Notes under the pieces: model-generated | Database searches by the model: none | Seen by the model: the letters and a program-made list of their open reading frames with translations, nothing else | What the model was told of the DNA's origin: nothing | NCBI GenBank assembly: GCA_040394735.1 | Contig: JBEBRR010000009.1 | Span: 15,359 to 79,358, forward strand | Source of the DNA: Leadbetterella byssophila_A | GTDB lineage: Bacteria; Bacteroidota; Bacteroidia; Cytophagales; Spirosomataceae | Reading direction: 5' to 3' | DNA length: 64,000 bases | Program-made: the position numbers and the translations under genes | Shown: positions 62,046 through 64,000 of the stretch, piece by piece | Layout: every line of letters begins with the position of its first letter | How positions within the stretch are numbered: position 1 is the stretch's first letter

Positions 62046-62567
62046 TTATACCTCTTTTACATTCACTTCTTCCGCTCCTGCATCTTTCAGGATCTGCGTG
62101 ATCTCCTCGTCAGAGATCTTGTTTTTGCTTAAATCTATGGCCATGACAAACTTATCGTCTGTGGAGCGTTCATCAAAAATTACCGGCTTGGCGGTGGGTC
62201 CGAGGCCCTCGGTAATGAAAAAGGTAAATGACATACCAAAGGCGGCCAGAAGAACCGTTAATTCGAAAACGATGGGGATGTTGGTAGGGAAAGGAATAAA
62301 ATTCTTTCCACCGATATTCATCGGCCAGTCCCAGCCTAAAGTCCAGAAGGTAAGAAGAAATGCCAGGGTAGTTCCGGTCAAACCGAAAAAGAAAGCGGGA
62401 ACACCCATACGGGGCCTTTCATAGCCCAGTGCATGATCAAGACCGTGCACCGGATAAGGACAATACACTTCCTGTATTTTCACTTCCTTCCTCCTTACCG
62501 ATTCTGCGGCTTCCAGTACTATATCTTCATCTCCGAAGATTCCTACTAAATATCTTTTTCCAGCCAT
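62046..62567 (-). CDS. actD: Alternative complex III subunit ActD (DUF3341)
   Basis: 173 residues. N-terminal soluble domain (KRYLVGIFGDEDIVLEAAESVRRKEVKIQEVYCPYPVHGLDHALGYERPR) followed by two helices (about 57-75, 95-117), as in DUF3341. The conserved PVHGLDHALG motif marks the family. 4 bp upstream of actE on the same strand. Confidence 0.93.
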   Translation of the reverse strand: MAGKRYLVGIFGDEDIVLEAAESVRRKEVKIQEVYCPYPVHGLDHALGYERPRMGVPAFFFGLTGTTLAFLLTFWTLGWDWPMNIGGKNFIPFPTNIPIVFELTVLLAAFGMSFTFFITEGLGPTAKPVIFDERSTDDKFVMAIDLSKNKISDEEITQILKDAGAEEVNVKEV

Positions 62568-62602
62568 TTTATATTCTAAATAAATTCTTTATGTCTTAAA
62601 AA

Positions 62603-63976
62603 TTAATGCTTATCACCGGGTTTTCTTTCAGAAGAAGATTTCAGAACCGCTTTCACCTCCGCCATGTTGATCACCGGGAGGAATTTAGTGAAGAGCAGGA
62701 AAAGGGTACCGAATAATCCGAAAGAGAAGATGTAATCACCGATATCTCCCATACGCGGTGTGAAGTAGGTCCAGCTGGAAGGCAGGTAATCCCTGTGCAG
62801 CGAGGTAACGATAATTACGAAACGCTCGAACCACATCCCGATGTTTACAATCACGGCGATAACGAATGACAGAACAATGTTCTTTCTGAGCTTGGCACTC
62901 CAGAATACCTGGGGAGAAAGCACGTTACAGGTCATCATGGCAGCATATGACCACCAAAGCGGACCGGTAGCCCGGTTCAGGAAGGCGTATTTTTCGTATT
63001 CCACACCGGAATAGGCTGCAATGAAGAACTCGGTGATATAGGCAATACCCACAATAGAACCGGTGAGGGTAATGATCTTATTCATCAGGGAGATGTGCTC
63101 CAGGGTAATATAATCTTCCAGCTTATATACCACGCGCGTGATCAGCATCAGGTTCTGCACCATGGCAAAGCCGGAGAAGATCGCACCCGCCACGAAATAG
63201 GGAGGGAAGATGGTGGTGTGCCATCCGGGAATTACGGAAGTGGCAAAGTCAAAGGATACAATAGTGTGTACCGAAAGTACCAGGGGAGTGGAAAGACCGG
63301 AAAGAATCAGGGAAACGTCCTCATATCTTGCCCAGGTTCTGGCTCCTCCGGTCCATCCCAGTGACAGGATGCCGTAGATGGTTTTCCGGATACCGGTAGC
63401 ACGGTCACGGATGGTAGCCAGGTCAGGTACCATACCGATGTACCAGAACAGACAGGACACCGAAAAGTAGGTAGAGATCGCGAAAACGTCCCAAACCAGC
63501 GGTGAGTTAAAGTTTACCCAAAGTGAACCGAAAGTGTTGGGGAACGGAAGTGCCCAGTAGGCGAGCCATGGGCGGCCCATGTGCATGATAATAAAAGAGG
63601 CGGCACAGATTACGGCAAAGATGGTCATGGCCTCTGCTGCCCGGTTAACTGAAGTTCTCCATTTCTGACGGAAGAGTAAGAGGATGGCCGAGATCAGGGT
63701 TCCCGCGTGACCGATACCTACCCACCATACGAAGTTGGTAATATCCCAGGCCCAGCCTACGGTTTTGTTCAGACCCCATACACCTAAGCCTTCCCACCAG
63801 GTTCTGAGGACCCAGAAAGTACCGTAAACCAGTACGATCAGGCTGAGAGTGAATGCTATTTTCCACTCTTTGGTAGGTTTGGCCTCTACGTGTCTGCAAA
63901 TATCCTCCGTAACATCGTGGTGGGTTTTACCATTCGTTACCAAATGCTCTCTTATGGGTGAAACTACTGATGACAT
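62603..63976 (-). CDS. actC: Alternative complex III subunit ActC (NrfD-like)
   Basis: 457 residues, about ten membrane helices, NrfD/PsrC superfamily. WWVGIGHAGTLISAILLLFRQKWRTSVNRAAEAMTIF near residue 95 and HMGRPWLAYWALPFPN are the quinol-site and helix signatures shared with ActC. It is the quinone-binding membrane subunit, usually paired with ActB. The gene starts 24 bp from the window's right edge; actB and actA should follow beyond it. Confidence 0.93.
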   Translation of the reverse strand: MSSVVSPIREHLVTNGKTHHDVTEDICRHVEAKPTKEWKIAFTLSLIVLVYGTFWVLRTWWEGLGVWGLNKTVGWAWDITNFVWWVGIGHAGTLISAILLLFRQKWRTSVNRAAEAMTIFAVICAASFIIMHMGRPWLAYWALPFPNTFGSLWVNFNSPLVWDVFAISTYFSVSCLFWYIGMVPDLATIRDRATGIRKTIYGILSLGWTGGARTWARYEDVSLILSGLSTPLVLSVHTIVSFDFATSVIPGWHTTIFPPYFVAGAIFSGFAMVQNLMLITRVVYKLEDYITLEHISLMNKIITLTGSIVGIAYITEFFIAAYSGVEYEKYAFLNRATGPLWWSYAAMMTCNVLSPQVFWSAKLRKNIVLSFVIAVIVNIGMWFERFVIIVTSLHRDYLPSSWTYFTPRMGDIGDYIFSFGLFGTLFLLFTKFLPVINMAEVKAVLKSSSERKPGDKH

Positions 63977-64000
63977 AATTGTTCCCTAAATAAGTTAGGC

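Overview
The window comes from a Bacteroidota chromosome (the order is not resolved; a Cytophagales-, Sphingobacteriales- or Chitinophagales-type aerobic heterotroph is likely). The evidence is SusC/SusD pairs, lipoproteins with Bacteroidota-type signals, promoters of the TTTG-N17..23-TAnnTTTG form, an alternative complex III (Act) next to a heme-copper oxidase, and the general gene content. There are no rRNA, tRNA or CRISPR loci that I can see.

Left part (1-31860). A SusC/SusD locus, open at the left edge, carries a GH20 hexosaminidase and a GH29 fucosidase. A small regulator/membrane-protein/CreD block follows, with two near-identical palindromes in its leader regions. Then come a DEAD-box helicase, fusA, a second SusC/SusD pair with a secreted endonuclease/exonuclease/phosphatase-family enzyme, and a TonB receptor paired with a repeat-rich lipoprotein. 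On the minus strand are a secreted beta-propeller, a GH5 glucanase and dnaN. A plus-strand glycerophosphodiesterase precedes the 2-methylcitrate-cycle operon prpB-prpC-prpD.

Middle (31861-42558). This holds a gene-poor stretch with the 3' end of a HigA-like antitoxin, then comM, a class II ribonucleotide reductase, an M28 peptidase, an S9 oligopeptidase and an OmpA-like protein with seven thrombospondin type 3 repeats.

The most interesting region is 42559-51852, a lasso-peptide-type RiPP cluster. Operon 1 is an HPr-kinase-like peptide kinase, a sulfotransferase, a PqqD-like leader-binding protein (B1), an APS kinase and a B2 leader protease. Further right are a second kinase and an asparagine-synthetase-like cyclase. 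At least four tiny precursor genes surround these enzymes and share a KKxWxxP(E)-type leader motif: one on the plus strand after B2, two on the minus strand (one frameshifted) and one GTG-started on the minus strand after the cyclase. Two precursors end in serine, the position phosphorylated by the paeninodin-type lasso kinases. The sulfotransferase with its own APS kinase suggests a second tailoring step. Two tail-collar (microcystin-dependent-like) genes with an almost invariant C-terminal half sit inside the cluster.

Right part (51861-64000). One long minus-strand respiratory block runs from actC, actD, actE and actF through cytochrome c oxidase subunits II and I, heme A synthase, heme O synthase, two subunit III proteins, subunit IV, an SCO copper chaperone and a DUF420 (CtaM-like) assembly factor to a small membrane protein. 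actA and actB would lie beyond the right edge.
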